This document shows positions 16,564 through 25,763 of a stretch of DNA of 38,316 bases, piece after piece. Position 1 is the first letter of the stretch; every line of letters starts with the position of its first letter. Under the pieces are notes generated by a model that did no database searches, was not told the origin of the DNA, and saw only the letters and a program-made list of their open reading frames with translations. A program made the position numbers and the translations under genes. Source of the DNA: Rhodanobacteraceae bacterium (GTDB lineage Bacteria; Pseudomonadota; Gammaproteobacteria; Xanthomonadales; Rhodanobacteraceae); the NCBI GenBank assembly GCA_016790075.1, contig JAEUPP010000062.1, forward strand, positions 1-38,316, in the 5' to 3' direction.

Positions 16564-17460
16564 ATGCGCCTTCCTCTCGCCATCCTCTATTTCCTGCTTC
16601 GCCTGACCGGTCGGCTGCCGCTACGCGTGCTGCACAGGCTGGGCACGCTGCTGGGGCAGCTGTTGTGGTGGTCCGGCGGCAAGCTGCGCCATCACACCGC
16701 AGTGAATCTGTCGCTGGTACATGCGCAAAACGATGCGGCGGAGCGTCAGCGGACAATACGGCAGACCCTGTGCGAAACCGGCAAATCGGTAGCGGAAATC
16801 GCGAAGATCTGGGGAGTTGGGCCGCAAAAGGCGCTAAGCCTGGTACGTTCGGTCGATGGTGAAGAATTGTTTCAGGCCGCACTGAGCGCCAAGCAGGGAC
16901 TCATCGTCGCCGCGCCGCACCTGGGCTGCTGGGAACTACTGAACTTCTGGCTGTGCAGCCGCACCGACCTCGCCATTGTCTACCGCCCGCCACGCCATGC
17001 GGCGCTGGAACCGCTGCTGCTCAAGGCCCGCGGCGCACTCAAGCCGGAGCAGGTGCGCGCTGAAGGCGCCGGCGTACGCACGCTGTACAAGCGCCTGCAG
17101 GCGGGCGGTGTCGTGGGCATATTGCCGGACCAGCAGCCCAAGCAGGGCGAAGGGGTGTTTGCCCCGTTCTTCGGTGTACCGGCACTGACCATGGTGCTGG
17201 TCTCGCGGCTGGCCCAGCGCACCGGCGCTACCGTGCTGTTTGCGTTTGCCGAACGTCTGCCGCAGGGGAGCGGCTTCCGCATCCGCTTCCGGCCGGCACC
17301 CGCCGATATCGGTGCCGCCGATCTCGACCTTGCAGTGGCGGCCCTCAACCGCGGGGTTGAAGACTGCGTCAACCTCGCCTTCGAGCAGTATCAGTGGCAT
17401 TACAAGCGGTTTCAGTTCAGGCCCGATCCCAGTGAACCGAACCCCTATTGGCGCGGTTGA
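16564..17460 (+). CDS. Lipid A biosynthesis acyltransferase, LpxL/HtrB family
   Basis: Members of this inner-membrane family add secondary acyl chains to lipid A. The chosen start at ATG 16564 ([10 protein letters not shown]) gives 298 residues beginning with the membrane anchor; ATG 16522 is also in frame. Motifs are the catalytic H119-x4-E124 (HLGCWE), the YRPP block (~139), the R-rich lysine/arginine region, and [20 protein letters not shown], which is typical of LpxL/LpxM enzymes. The C-terminal [13 protein letters not shown] is also characteristic. Whether it acts as the lauroyl (LpxL) or myristoyl (LpxM) type cannot be told from sequence alone, so no symbol is given. It is divergent from dtd. 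Confidence 0.9.
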   Translation: MRLPLAILYFLLRLTGRLPLRVLHRLGTLLGQLLWWSGGKLRHHTAVNLSLVHAQNDAAERQRTIRQTLCETGKSVAEIAKIWGVGPQKALSLVRSVDGEELFQAALSAKQGLIVAAPHLGCWELLNFWLCSRTDLAIVYRPPRHAALEPLLLKARGALKPEQVRAEGAGVRTLYKRLQAGGVVGILPDQQPKQGEGVFAPFFGVPALTMVLVSRLAQRTGATVLFAFAERLPQGSGFRIRFRPAPADIGAADLDLAVAALNRGVEDCVNLAFEQYQWHYKRFQFRPDPSEPNPYWRG

Positions 17461-17677
17461 GACCGACAGCCAATCTCACCCCTCGCTTCTCACCCCATTA
17501 CGCGCTGGAAGCTGGCAATCCGGACAGGCATGACGACGGGCGCGTTACGCGACAGCTCCGCACACGACTTGGCCAGCACTTGGGACAAGGCTGGCGCAGT
17601 ACCTCAGGAACACGGTGGCAGCGCGACTGCTGCCGCAGTGAGTCGCTGGCATCCGGTAATGAATTCCACGAACCCCA

Positions 17678-19066
17678 TCAATCCTCGCGCCCACCCGCTT
17701 TCACATCCACCCCCAGGTCACGCAGTTTGCGGTACAGATGGGTGCGCTCCATGCCAACGAGCTTGGCCAGTTTGCCGACGCTGCCGCCGGTTTCCTGCAA
17801 CTGGCGCAGCAGGTAGGCGCGCTCGAACTGCTCACGCGCTTCGCGCAGCGACAGGCCGAAATCAATATCGAATCCCTCGCCGCCACGCGCCACGCTACGC
17901 GCGGCTGGCGCATGGCCGCTCAACGCCTGTTCGACCTCGGCGAGGTCGACCTCGGGCGCCGCGCCGAGAATAAGCAGGCGTTGCACCAGATTGCGCAACT
18001 CGCGCAGGTTGCCTGGCCAGACGTAGTTGCGCAGGCGGTTCTGTACGGCTACCGGGAAAATGCGATAAGGCAACTTGTCCCTGTTGGAGAAAAAATCCGC
18101 GTAGTACTGCAACAGCTCGGGCACATCCTCGATGCGTTCGCGCAAAGCAGGCACCAGCAGCGGGACAACCTTGAGCTGATAGTAGAGTTCCTCGCGGAAA
18201 CGGCCGGCGCTGACCAGACTGTCCAGATCCTGCGCGGTCGCTGCTATCACGCGCAGATCCAGACCGACCGGCTCGCGCCCGCCGCAGCGGATCAGCGCGC
18301 GGCGCTCCAGGGTCGAGGAAAGGCGCAACTGCATTTCCGGGTCGAGTTCGGCGACTTCGTCCAGGTACAGGGTGCCGCCATTGGCCTGTTCGAGCAGGCC
18401 AAGCTGCACATTGCCGCCGTCCTCGGCGCCGAACAGGGTCTGCGCCGCGTGGTCACGCGCGATCGATCCCGACGCGACCGTCACGAACGGACCGCTGCGC
18501 CGCACGCTTTTTTCGTGCACCCAGCGCGCAAGTGATTCCTTGCCGCTACCAGTCTCGCCGTTGAGCAGCAGCCACGTATCGTGACCGGCCATACGTTCGA
18601 GCTGGCCACGCAGTGCCTGCATCACGCGCGAGGAGCCCACCGGTTCCAGCGGCACGGGCACCTGACGCTTCAACCCTTCGTTCTCGCGCTTGAGCCGGCT
18701 GGCTTCAATCGCACGCTCGACGGTCAGCAACAGCTTCGCGAGTGACAGCGGCTTTTCAACGAAGTCGTAGGCGCCCAGGCGTGTGGCTTCTACCGCCGTC
18801 TCCACGGTGCCATGGCCGGAAATCATGATGACCGGGCAATTGAGTCCACCGCGCTCAGACCACTCCCGCAGCAGACTGATGCCATCGGTGTCAGGCATCC
18901 AGATATCGAGCAGGATGGCATCGGGGCGGATCTGACGGCGCAGTTCGCGCGCCGCTGCCGCGTTTTCCGCGACACTGACCTGATAGCCCTCGTCCTGCAG
19001 AATTTCCTGCACCAGACCTCGGATATCCGGTTCGTCGTCGACAACAAGGATGTGTCCGGATGCCAT
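17678..19066 (-). CDS. ntrX: NtrX-like response regulator lacking the GAFTGA loop
   Basis: This 462-residue regulator has a receiver domain (D10-D11, phosphoacceptor D54, K105), an AAA+ domain (Walker A in GETGSGKE, 170-177; Walker B LYLDEV), and a C-terminal Fis-type HTH (GKLAKLVGMERTHLYRKLRD). The layout is that of NtrC-family activators of sigma-54. However, the GAFTGA loop that contacts sigma-54 is absent: residues 211-227 read LFGAEDGGNVQLGLLEQ. The arginine-finger block reads FREELYYQL (R291 kept, the second Arg replaced by Q297). Loss of GAFTGA is known in some NtrX proteins and suggests action on sigma-70 promoters or as a repressor. The presumed kinase, ntrY, lies 4.5 kb upstream, beyond glycosyltransferase genes. 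Confidence 0.88.
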   Translation of the reverse strand: MASGHILVVDDEPDIRGLVQEILQDEGYQVSVAENAAAARELRRQIRPDAILLDIWMPDTDGISLLREWSERGGLNCPVIMISGHGTVETAVEATRLGAYDFVEKPLSLAKLLLTVERAIEASRLKRENEGLKRQVPVPLEPVGSSRVMQALRGQLERMAGHDTWLLLNGETGSGKESLARWVHEKSVRRSGPFVTVASGSIARDHAAQTLFGAEDGGNVQLGLLEQANGGTLYLDEVAELDPEMQLRLSSTLERRALIRCGGREPVGLDLRVIAATAQDLDSLVSAGRFREELYYQLKVVPLLVPALRERIEDVPELLQYYADFFSNRDKLPYRIFPVAVQNRLRNYVWPGNLRELRNLVQRLLILGAAPEVDLAEVEQALSGHAPAARSVARGGEGFDIDFGLSLREAREQFERAYLLRQLQETGGSVGKLAKLVGMERTHLYRKLRDLGVDVKAGGRED

Positions 19067-19172
19067 GTCCGCACCTGTGGCGAAAAAACGACGGCGAGCA
19101 TAACGCCTTTTTCGTTCTCAGCGATGCCGCGTCAGCTTTGCCACAGGTGGCCAGCGTCTACCGTATCCAGAA

Positions 19173-20867
19173 CTATTGCTCGCCGTCGCGCTCGACGGGG
19201 TCGCCATAGCGCCAGTAGTCTGGGGGATAGCGCGCAGTCCGCTGCCCGGGCTCGCTCGGCGTGCGGCCGGCCTCAACCGCAGCCAGGGTAGGCGCACTCC
19301 AGATTTCCAGCCAGCGCGAACGGAAGGGCTGGATCAGCAGCGCGTAGCGCTGCGCGCGCGGATCGAGCTTGGCCGGGTAGCGCACGACAAGACCGCGCGG
19401 ATGTGCCTGCGCCCAGCCGATCACTTGGTCGATACGGATTTCATCGATGTGGCCGCGTAGACGTGCCTGGTAATGGAACTGCCCTTCGTACTGGCCGACG
19501 TTCGCGATCTCGCGCTGCTCGCGCTGCGCCCGACCCAGCATCGCGGCAGCAGGATCGAGATCGAAATTGTGGAATAGCGCACGCGCAAACAGGGCATGAG
19601 CGAGTGCGACGGCAAACAGCGATACGCCGGCTATGCGCTGCAGTTCGCCATCGCCTTCGCCCGGGACTAGCAGCAGCAGACCGAGCGCGGCAAAGCCAAC
19701 GGCAAACCACGGACTCAGCCGCGCTGCGTCGTGCAACCAGTGGGAGTGCAGATGACCACTCGCAAGCCAGACCGGCAGCAGCGCCAGTAACACAGCAAAC
19801 ACGAGTGCGGCGAGTGCAAGCGGCCAGGCGCCCCAACGGCGGCCGCTGCCGGCGGCGCGCGCCTGCTGCCGCGCAAGCAGGCAGGCCAGCCCCATCGCTG
19901 CCGCTGGCAACAGGGGCAGCAAATAGTAGACCTGCTTGCCCGATACCAGGCAGAACACGAGAAATGCCGGCACCAGCCAACTGATCAGGAAACGCTCGCC
20001 GTCACCAATCGGACGAGTGAACGTGAATGCAGCGCGCCACAACCGCGGCCAGCCTATCCAGGGGAACAGCAGCACGGCCAGCATGGGCAGATACCACCAC
20101 AACGGCCGCGCATGATCGAAGCTGTCGACGACACGCCCGGCCGTCTGCAGAAAGAACAGTTCGTGGCGATACACCTCGCCGCCTGCATAACCCGCCGGCA
20201 AGGCCCAGGCCAGCAGTATGGCGATGGCCCCGGCGAGCGCCAGGCCGCCACGCCGGTACCAGCCGCGCCGGTCGGCGCGCGCGTGCTCGCTCCACCACGG
20301 TCCGAGCAGGAACGGAAACGCGACATGCAGCAGCATGACCGGCCCCTTGGTCATCAGCCCCGCACCGACAGCCAGGGCAAACCAGCCCCAGCGCGGCCGG
20401 CCGGCAAGTGCGCACAGCGCCAGCGCAACCGTCGCGGCCAGCAGCACTTCGTACATGATCTGCAGACCGAACAGAAACGAATACGCCAGGGCGACGAGAA
20501 ACCAGGGGGTGAGCCGCGCGACCGTGGGGCGCAGGGCAAAGACGCGGCGCGCCAGTGCCGCCGCAGCCGCCAGCCAGGTCGCGCCAATCAGCACCTGCAG
20601 CAGGCGCGGCCATACGTCGTTGACGCCACTTGCCGCCCACCCCGCGTGGATCAACCAGAACAACAGCGGCACCTTGTGGCTATAGGGATGCCCGTTGATC
20701 TGCGGCACAAGAAACTGGTTCTGGTCCCACATTTCCCAGGCGACGGCAAGTGTGCGCGTGGAATACAGCGGCATTGGACCATGCTGAAAAATCGCGAACA
20801 GGGCGACTGCCGACCAAAGTACGAGCCAACTCGGCGGGAAAAAGCGGAAGCGAGAGGCTGACGGCAT
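19173..20867 (-). CDS. ArnT-like integral membrane glycosyltransferase (copy 1)
   Basis: The start is placed at ATG 20867 (MPSASRFRF), giving 564 residues; the open frame continues upstream without protein-like sequence. The protein has many hydrophobic helices and the PMT/ArnT (GT39/GT83) signs: an early periplasmic acidic loop, here degenerate (QHGPMPLYSTRTLAVAWEM), then QINGHPYSHKVPLLFWLI, MTKGPV, and a large periplasmic C-terminus. The family moves sugars from polyprenyl phosphate carriers to lipid A, glycans or proteins. The DE pair usual in the first loop is not obvious. It lies 106 bp upstream of ntrX on the same strand and is divergent from the GT2 gene. Its acceptor cannot be predicted. 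Confidence 0.8.
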   Translation of the reverse strand: MPSASRFRFFPPSWLVLWSAVALFAIFQHGPMPLYSTRTLAVAWEMWDQNQFLVPQINGHPYSHKVPLLFWLIHAGWAASGVNDVWPRLLQVLIGATWLAAAAALARRVFALRPTVARLTPWFLVALAYSFLFGLQIMYEVLLAATVALALCALAGRPRWGWFALAVGAGLMTKGPVMLLHVAFPFLLGPWWSEHARADRRGWYRRGGLALAGAIAILLAWALPAGYAGGEVYRHELFFLQTAGRVVDSFDHARPLWWYLPMLAVLLFPWIGWPRLWRAAFTFTRPIGDGERFLISWLVPAFLVFCLVSGKQVYYLLPLLPAAAMGLACLLARQQARAAGSGRRWGAWPLALAALVFAVLLALLPVWLASGHLHSHWLHDAARLSPWFAVGFAALGLLLLVPGEGDGELQRIAGVSLFAVALAHALFARALFHNFDLDPAAAMLGRAQREQREIANVGQYEGQFHYQARLRGHIDEIRIDQVIGWAQAHPRGLVVRYPAKLDPRAQRYALLIQPFRSRWLEIWSAPTLAAVEAGRTPSEPGQRTARYPPDYWRYGDPVERDGEQ

Positions 20868-20988
20868 AGGCTGGTGCAAGCGGGAACCAGCGCGAAGTGT
20901 AGTGCCTGCACCGCGTCGATGGTGCACCCGGAATGCGCCGGCACGGTACACGGCTTGTGCACCAGCGCCCGGCTGCTACGCTTTGCGC

Positions 20989-21765
20989 ATGTCCAGCTCA
21001 GCGCGCAGCGGCCTGTCGGCCTGCATCATCACGTTCAACGAAATCGACCGCATCGACGCGTGCCTGGCATCGCTGGCGTTCTGCGATGAGATTGTCGTCG
21101 TCGATTCCGGCTCTACCGACGGCACGGCCGAACGCGCCACCGCACTCGGCGCCCGCGTAATGACGCGTGCATTCGACGGCTATCGCCGGCAGAAAGACTT
21201 TGCCGTGTCCCAGGCGCAGCACGACTGGGTGCTCTGCCTGGATGCCGACGAGCGCATAACCCCCACGCTGCGCGCGGCGATAGAAGCTGCACGCGATGTG
21301 GGCTTTACCGCGGCGGGCTATCGCTTCGCCCGCGCGACCGAGTATTTCGGCGCCTTCCTGCGCCATGGCAACGCCTATCCGGATCGCGTGCTGCGCCTGT
21401 TCGACCGCCGCCGCGGCGGCTGGCGTGGCGAGCGCGAGATCCACGAGCATGTCAGCGTCGACGGCCGGGTACTCGGACTCGACGGCGACCTCGAACATCG
21501 CGCCTATCGTTCGCTGGCCGATCAGTTGCGCCGGCTGGAACGCTATGCCCAGCTCATGGCCGAACACGACCACGCGCGCGGCCGGCGCGCGCGCTTGCGC
21601 CATCTGCTCGTCAATCCGTTCTGGCGTTTCCTGCGCGGTTACGTACTACGCGCCGGATTCCGCGACGGCTGGCGCGGCCTTATCTACGCCTGGGTCGAGG
21701 CCAACTACGTGCGGCAAAAATTCATCAAGCTCTGGCTGCTCGATCGCGGCCAGCGCATCGTCTGA
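20989..21765 (+). CDS. GT2 glycosyltransferase, WaaE/LgtF-like
   Basis: The start at ATG 20989 (MSSSARSG) gives 258 residues. The N-terminus is a GT-A fold with CIITFNEIDRIDACLASL, then DEIVVVDSGSTDGT and the metal-binding CLDADERI. The mid-region (FGAFLRHGNAYPDRVLRLF) and C-terminal basic helices (LLVNPFWRFLRGYVLR) are typical of the WaaE/KdtX/LgtF branch, which adds glucose or related sugars to lipooligosaccharide heptose. The enzyme acts at the cytoplasmic face of the inner membrane. It is the only plus-strand gene between ntrY and ntrX, and the ArnT-like genes flank it on both sides. Envelope glycan work is likely; the sugar and acceptor are unknown. Confidence 0.85.
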   Translation: MSSSARSGLSACIITFNEIDRIDACLASLAFCDEIVVVDSGSTDGTAERATALGARVMTRAFDGYRRQKDFAVSQAQHDWVLCLDADERITPTLRAAIEAARDVGFTAAGYRFARATEYFGAFLRHGNAYPDRVLRLFDRRRGGWRGEREIHEHVSVDGRVLGLDGDLEHRAYRSLADQLRRLERYAQLMAEHDHARGRRARLRHLLVNPFWRFLRGYVLRAGFRDGWRGLIYAWVEANYVRQKFIKLWLLDRGQRIV

Positions 21766-21793
21766 GGCCGCCCTGCCACGCAGGGCCGACCTC
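21764..21793. terminator. Hairpin between convergent GT2 and ArnT-like genes
   Basis: The 7-bp arms GCCCTGC (21770-21776) and GCAGGGC (21780-21786) pair around CAC. An outer GAGG/CCTC pairing is separated by a small internal loop. It spans the GT2 stop and the ArnT stop region. It has no T run, so it is at best a weak or factor-assisted terminator. Confidence 0.4.
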
Positions 21794-23528
21794 ATTCGGC
21801 GTTTGCATCATCTTCTGCCACTGCTTTCTGCACGGCCGGGTCACAACCGCTGCGGAATGCATCGGCGCGCAGCAGGAACCACTCGCGCCGGTTCGCATGG
21901 CCGACATACTGCGCCTTGTCCACATCGATGCAGGCGCCGAACGCCGCACGCAACACGAACAGCCAGCGCCGCTCAGGCGCCTGGGCCTGCCAGCGCTGCG
22001 CTGCGGACAGCTGCAGATGCCAGGGTTGCACGAAACCAAAGTCGCGCGCCGGCCGGTCCACATGCAGCAGGTTCTGTTCTTTCCAGGCAACCAGGCCCAG
22101 CTCCGCGTCCTTGCCGATCATCTCGCCGGCACGGCGCATGACGGCGGCAGCCGAAGTCGAATCGTTGAGCACCGGGTAGGCCCAGAGGCTGTATCCCAGC
22201 CACAACGTCGCAAGCGTGAGCACCAAAGCCAGCAGACTGCGCCGAACACGCAGCCACAGGGCAGCGAGGAGCGCGACCACGCCGACGACCAGCAGAAATA
22301 ACCAGAGCATCTGACCGCCGGCTTCGAGACCGCGCTGCTCGACCAGCCGGTTGGCCTGCGCCAGGTGACCGCTCCAGGCCAGGCCACCACCTGCTGCAAA
22401 CAGCGCCCCCAGTACCACGACGAAGCCGAGCACCAGCCGGCGGAATGCCGGCTGGTCAGCGATCACCCGCAGCTGTGCACCGACAAGCAGGGCCAGCAGC
22501 GGCAGCGCCGGCATGATGTAGACGTCACGCTTTCCTTTAGGAAAAGTAAAAAAAATAACAACCATGATTATCCACACCAACGGCAGCAGCACGCGCGCAT
22601 CGCGCTGGCGCAACGCGACGCGCCAGCGCGGCACGGCCCATGGCAGGGCCAGCACGAGCGGCAGCCAGGAAAAGGCAATGACGCCGAGGTAATACCAGGG
22701 CGGCTGGTGATGGTCCCAGGACTCGGTATAGCGCCCGGCAGTCTGGCGAAACAGGATGTCGTTCATATAGGCGCGATACTCTGGCGCCGATTCCGTCGCA
22801 ACCGCATACAGCATCGGCACCAGCCACAGCGCCGTCGCGGCAACAAAACACAGCGCGCCGAACAGCCAGCGGCCTGCGGCGCGCTCCGGCCGGACCACAC
22901 CTTGCCAGCCGCGCCCGCGCGCATACAGATAGGGCAAGAACATCAGCAGTGCGAGCACGCCCACGCCTTTGGTGATCACGCCCAGTCCCGCCGCGAAGCA
23001 GCCTAGCCAATAGGCGCGCCAGTCCGGCCCGAGCAGGAAATGGCGCAACAGGCCGTAGTTTGCGAGAGTGAGGAAAAAGCAGACCGTAGGATCGATCTGC
23101 GCACGCTTGGCCTGGTAGACGAACTGGAAGGTGCACAGCAGCGCGGTCGCTGCATAGACCCCGACACGGTGGTCCCACAGGCGGCGGCCGAGATCGTAGA
23201 CCAGCGCGAGCATACCGAGCCCGGCCAGCAGTGACGGCAGCAGAAACGCGATGCGCCAGTTGCCGAACAGACTGAAAAATAGCGCCTGCGCAGCCATGAA
23301 CAGCGGCGGCTTGTCGGAATACAGTTCGCTGCCACGGTGCGGAATCAGCCAATTGCCCGACTCCACCATCTGCTTGGCAACCAACGCGAAGCGCGGCTCG
23401 TCGGCCGGCCATGGATCGCGCAGACCAATGCCGGCGGCGAGGATAACGACGGCAACACCGGCCAGCAGCCAAAGCTCCTGCCGCTGACTCAGGCGCCAAC
23501 CATATGCACTATTGTTAAATTGAAACAT
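21792..23528 (-). CDS. ArnT-like integral membrane glycosyltransferase (copy 2)
   Basis: This 578-residue protein starts at ATG 23528 (MFQFNNSAYG), with GGAAT eight bases upstream in an A/T-rich leader. It carries the canonical PMT/ArnT first loop, RDPWPADEPRFALVAKQMV, with the acidic D-E pair, then ELYSDKPPLFMAAQAL, QAKRAQIDPTVCFF, VITKGVGVLALL and about a dozen membrane helices before a periplasmic tail. Members use undecaprenyl-phosphate sugars as donors. It is better conserved in the catalytic loop than the second copy at 19173-20867. It follows ntrY by 69 bp on the same strand and could be read from the same transcript. Its acceptor may be lipid A or another glycan. Confidence 0.85.
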   Translation of the reverse strand: MFQFNNSAYGWRLSQRQELWLLAGVAVVILAAGIGLRDPWPADEPRFALVAKQMVESGNWLIPHRGSELYSDKPPLFMAAQALFFSLFGNWRIAFLLPSLLAGLGMLALVYDLGRRLWDHRVGVYAATALLCTFQFVYQAKRAQIDPTVCFFLTLANYGLLRHFLLGPDWRAYWLGCFAAGLGVITKGVGVLALLMFLPYLYARGRGWQGVVRPERAAGRWLFGALCFVAATALWLVPMLYAVATESAPEYRAYMNDILFRQTAGRYTESWDHHQPPWYYLGVIAFSWLPLVLALPWAVPRWRVALRQRDARVLLPLVWIIMVVIFFTFPKGKRDVYIMPALPLLALLVGAQLRVIADQPAFRRLVLGFVVVLGALFAAGGGLAWSGHLAQANRLVEQRGLEAGGQMLWLFLLVVGVVALLAALWLRVRRSLLALVLTLATLWLGYSLWAYPVLNDSTSAAAVMRRAGEMIGKDAELGLVAWKEQNLLHVDRPARDFGFVQPWHLQLSAAQRWQAQAPERRWLFVLRAAFGACIDVDKAQYVGHANRREWFLLRADAFRSGCDPAVQKAVAEDDANAE

Positions 23529-23597
23529 TACAACTATTCCATTTGTTTAATACAGTCGCCGGATGCCACCAACCACCTCAGCAGCCAGCACCTGGTT

Positions 23598-25763
23598 TCA
23601 ATCCAACGGTAAGCGCAAGCGGAAACAGGCGCCACCTTCGGCCCGGTTGTCCGCGCGAATACTGCCACCGTGCTCTTCCACGATTTTCTTCACCACCGCA
23701 AGCCCCAGCCCGGTGCCGCGCGACTTGCTGCTGGTATAGGGTTCATACCAACGCTCGCCGAAACCCTCGGGCAAACCCGGGCCATTGTCCGCGATCACGA
23801 GTTCGGCCCAGTAGCGTCCGCCGTCCTCGACGCGCGCCGTCGCGACTTCGATGCGCGGCTTGGCCTGGTCGCCGATGGCTTCCAGCGCGTTCTTGAGCAG
23901 ATTGTGCAGCAGCTGGCGCAAGCGCCCGGCATCGGCGCGCAGATTCAGTTCCTCACCGGCGAAGCGCCGGCTGATCTGCAGACGCTGATCGTTCTCGTAC
24001 AGATCGAGCACCTCGCCGATCAGGGCATGCAGCGCCAGCGGTCGCGGCGATAGCTGCGGCGGGCGGGCGTAGTCGCCGAACGCGTTGACCAACGCCTTCA
24101 GCGCCTCGACCTGATTCACTATGGTCCGTGTCGCACGGTCCAGCACTTCCGTGTCGTCAGCGGCTAGCCGGCCAATGAAGCGGCGGCGCAGGCGCTCGGC
24201 AGCGAGCTGGATCGGCGTCAGCGGGTTCTTGACCTCATGCGCGAGGCGGCGCGCGACCTCAGCCCAGGCCGCATCGCGCTGGGCGCGGTTGAGTACGGTG
24301 AGGTCGTCGAAAACCGCGACATAGCCCGCATGTTCGGAGCCTCCACCGACCAGTTCGGTACCGTGCAGCAACAGGACGCGACGTTCTCCGTCGGCCTCAT
24401 CGATGACCACTTCCTCGCGCCACTCGCGCGCGTTCTCGCGCAGATGGCGCAGCAACGGGTCAATCAGCGGCGCCAGCGGCGGATTGGCGTGGCGCACGCT
24501 GGTCAACGGCTGGCCGAGCTGGCGCGACAGGGCGACGCCGAGAATCGTGTCAGCCGCCCGGTTCGCAGCGCGCAGGACACCGTCACGGCCGACCCCGAGC
24601 ACGCCGGCGGAGAGGTGCTCGAGCACCGCACGCAGATAGGCGCGCTGCGCCTCGGACTCCTCGTTGCTGCGCTGCGCGCGCGCGCCCGCACGTTCGAGTT
24701 CGCGTTGCATCTGGTTGAACGAGTTCAACAGAAAACCAAGCTCGTCGCGGCTGGCAACCGGCAGTGGCGTGTCATAACGGCCGGCACCTACCGCGCGCGT
24801 CGCAGCCGCGAGCCGCCCGATTGGTGCAACGAGGCGGCGCGCGACGCCGAAGGCGGTCAGCAGAGCAAACAGGACCGACAGCAGCAACACGAAAGTCAGC
24901 ACAAGGCTGAAGGTCAGCTTGAGCGAACCGCGCAGGAACTTGAGGCGGTGAAAATCAAAACTTGCTGCCTCGACCCGCTGGGTCAGCGGGCGCAGCTTCG
25001 GCGGCAATGGAAACAAGGTCTGCAACAGTCGCGGTGAACCACTGGCGACGTTACTGCGCACCAGCACGCGCAACATGAGCTGGTCGCCGACCGGTTCAGC
25101 AGCGGCATAACTGCTGCCGCCCGACAGGCGCATCAAGGTCGCCGCGTCGGGGTAGGCCGGCTCAAGAAAACGCGGATCCGAGCTTGCGGTCGCTATCACC
25201 ATCGCCTTGTCGCCGAACACGGTGAGCTGGGTCGCACCCAACGCTTCGATCGCCGCATCGAGTTCGGCCTGCATCTCCGCGTCCTCGCGCGAGTCCAGCG
25301 ACGCGGCGAGACGATTGCTGGCGTCCTGGCTGATGCGCAGGCGCTCGTCGACATATAACCGGCCTATGTCCAGAGCGTCATCGAGCGACTGCTCAAGCCG
25401 CACGCTGAACCAGGCGTCGATGGTGGCGTTGAGGAAGTTCAGTGCAAAACCGTAGACCACGAGCACGGGCGGCACAGCCAGTACCATCAGCATCAGCAGC
25501 AGACGCCGCGTCAACCGCGCCCCAGGCACTTCGCGGCGTGCATCGGCGACCAGACGCAACAGTCGCACGCCGATAACAACGATGAGCACCAGCAGCGCCG
25601 CGCTGGCGAAGATCACCATCCACGGATGCAGGCGGCCGAAGCGATTGCTGCCGCTGGCGGCATCGCCGGCGAGCAACAGCGCGCAACCGAGCAGCGCCAG
25701 CACCGCAACGGCTGGCAGCAATCGGCGTGTGACCCAGGTCAGGCCGCCGGAATACCAGGCCAT
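23598..25763 (-). CDS. ntrY: NtrY-type membrane sensor histidine kinase
   Basis: This 721-residue kinase is the likely partner of the NtrX-like regulator. Two hydrophobic segments (~13-32 and ~49-68) are followed by a third at ~88-110, a periplasmic region to ~285, and another helix at ~290-312. Then come HAMP (~313-365), PAS (~380-480), the phosphoacceptor H509 in LAHEVKNPL, and an HATPase domain with N box LLHNLLKNALEAI, G1 ADNGPGLPEG and G2 GTGLGLAVVKKIVEEHGG. All catalytic blocks are intact. Its first codons overlap the 3' end of the DUF4390 gene by 25 bp, suggesting translational coupling. NtrYX systems control nitrogen, redox or envelope functions in different species; the signal here is not known. 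Confidence 0.92.
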   Translation of the reverse strand: MAWYSGGLTWVTRRLLPAVAVLALLGCALLLAGDAASGSNRFGRLHPWMVIFASAALLVLIVVIGVRLLRLVADARREVPGARLTRRLLLMLMVLAVPPVLVVYGFALNFLNATIDAWFSVRLEQSLDDALDIGRLYVDERLRISQDASNRLAASLDSREDAEMQAELDAAIEALGATQLTVFGDKAMVIATASSDPRFLEPAYPDAATLMRLSGGSSYAAAEPVGDQLMLRVLVRSNVASGSPRLLQTLFPLPPKLRPLTQRVEAASFDFHRLKFLRGSLKLTFSLVLTFVLLLSVLFALLTAFGVARRLVAPIGRLAAATRAVGAGRYDTPLPVASRDELGFLLNSFNQMQRELERAGARAQRSNEESEAQRAYLRAVLEHLSAGVLGVGRDGVLRAANRAADTILGVALSRQLGQPLTSVRHANPPLAPLIDPLLRHLRENAREWREEVVIDEADGERRVLLLHGTELVGGGSEHAGYVAVFDDLTVLNRAQRDAAWAEVARRLAHEVKNPLTPIQLAAERLRRRFIGRLAADDTEVLDRATRTIVNQVEALKALVNAFGDYARPPQLSPRPLALHALIGEVLDLYENDQRLQISRRFAGEELNLRADAGRLRQLLHNLLKNALEAIGDQAKPRIEVATARVEDGGRYWAELVIADNGPGLPEGFGERWYEPYTSSKSRGTGLGLAVVKKIVEEHGGSIRADNRAEGGACFRLRLPLD

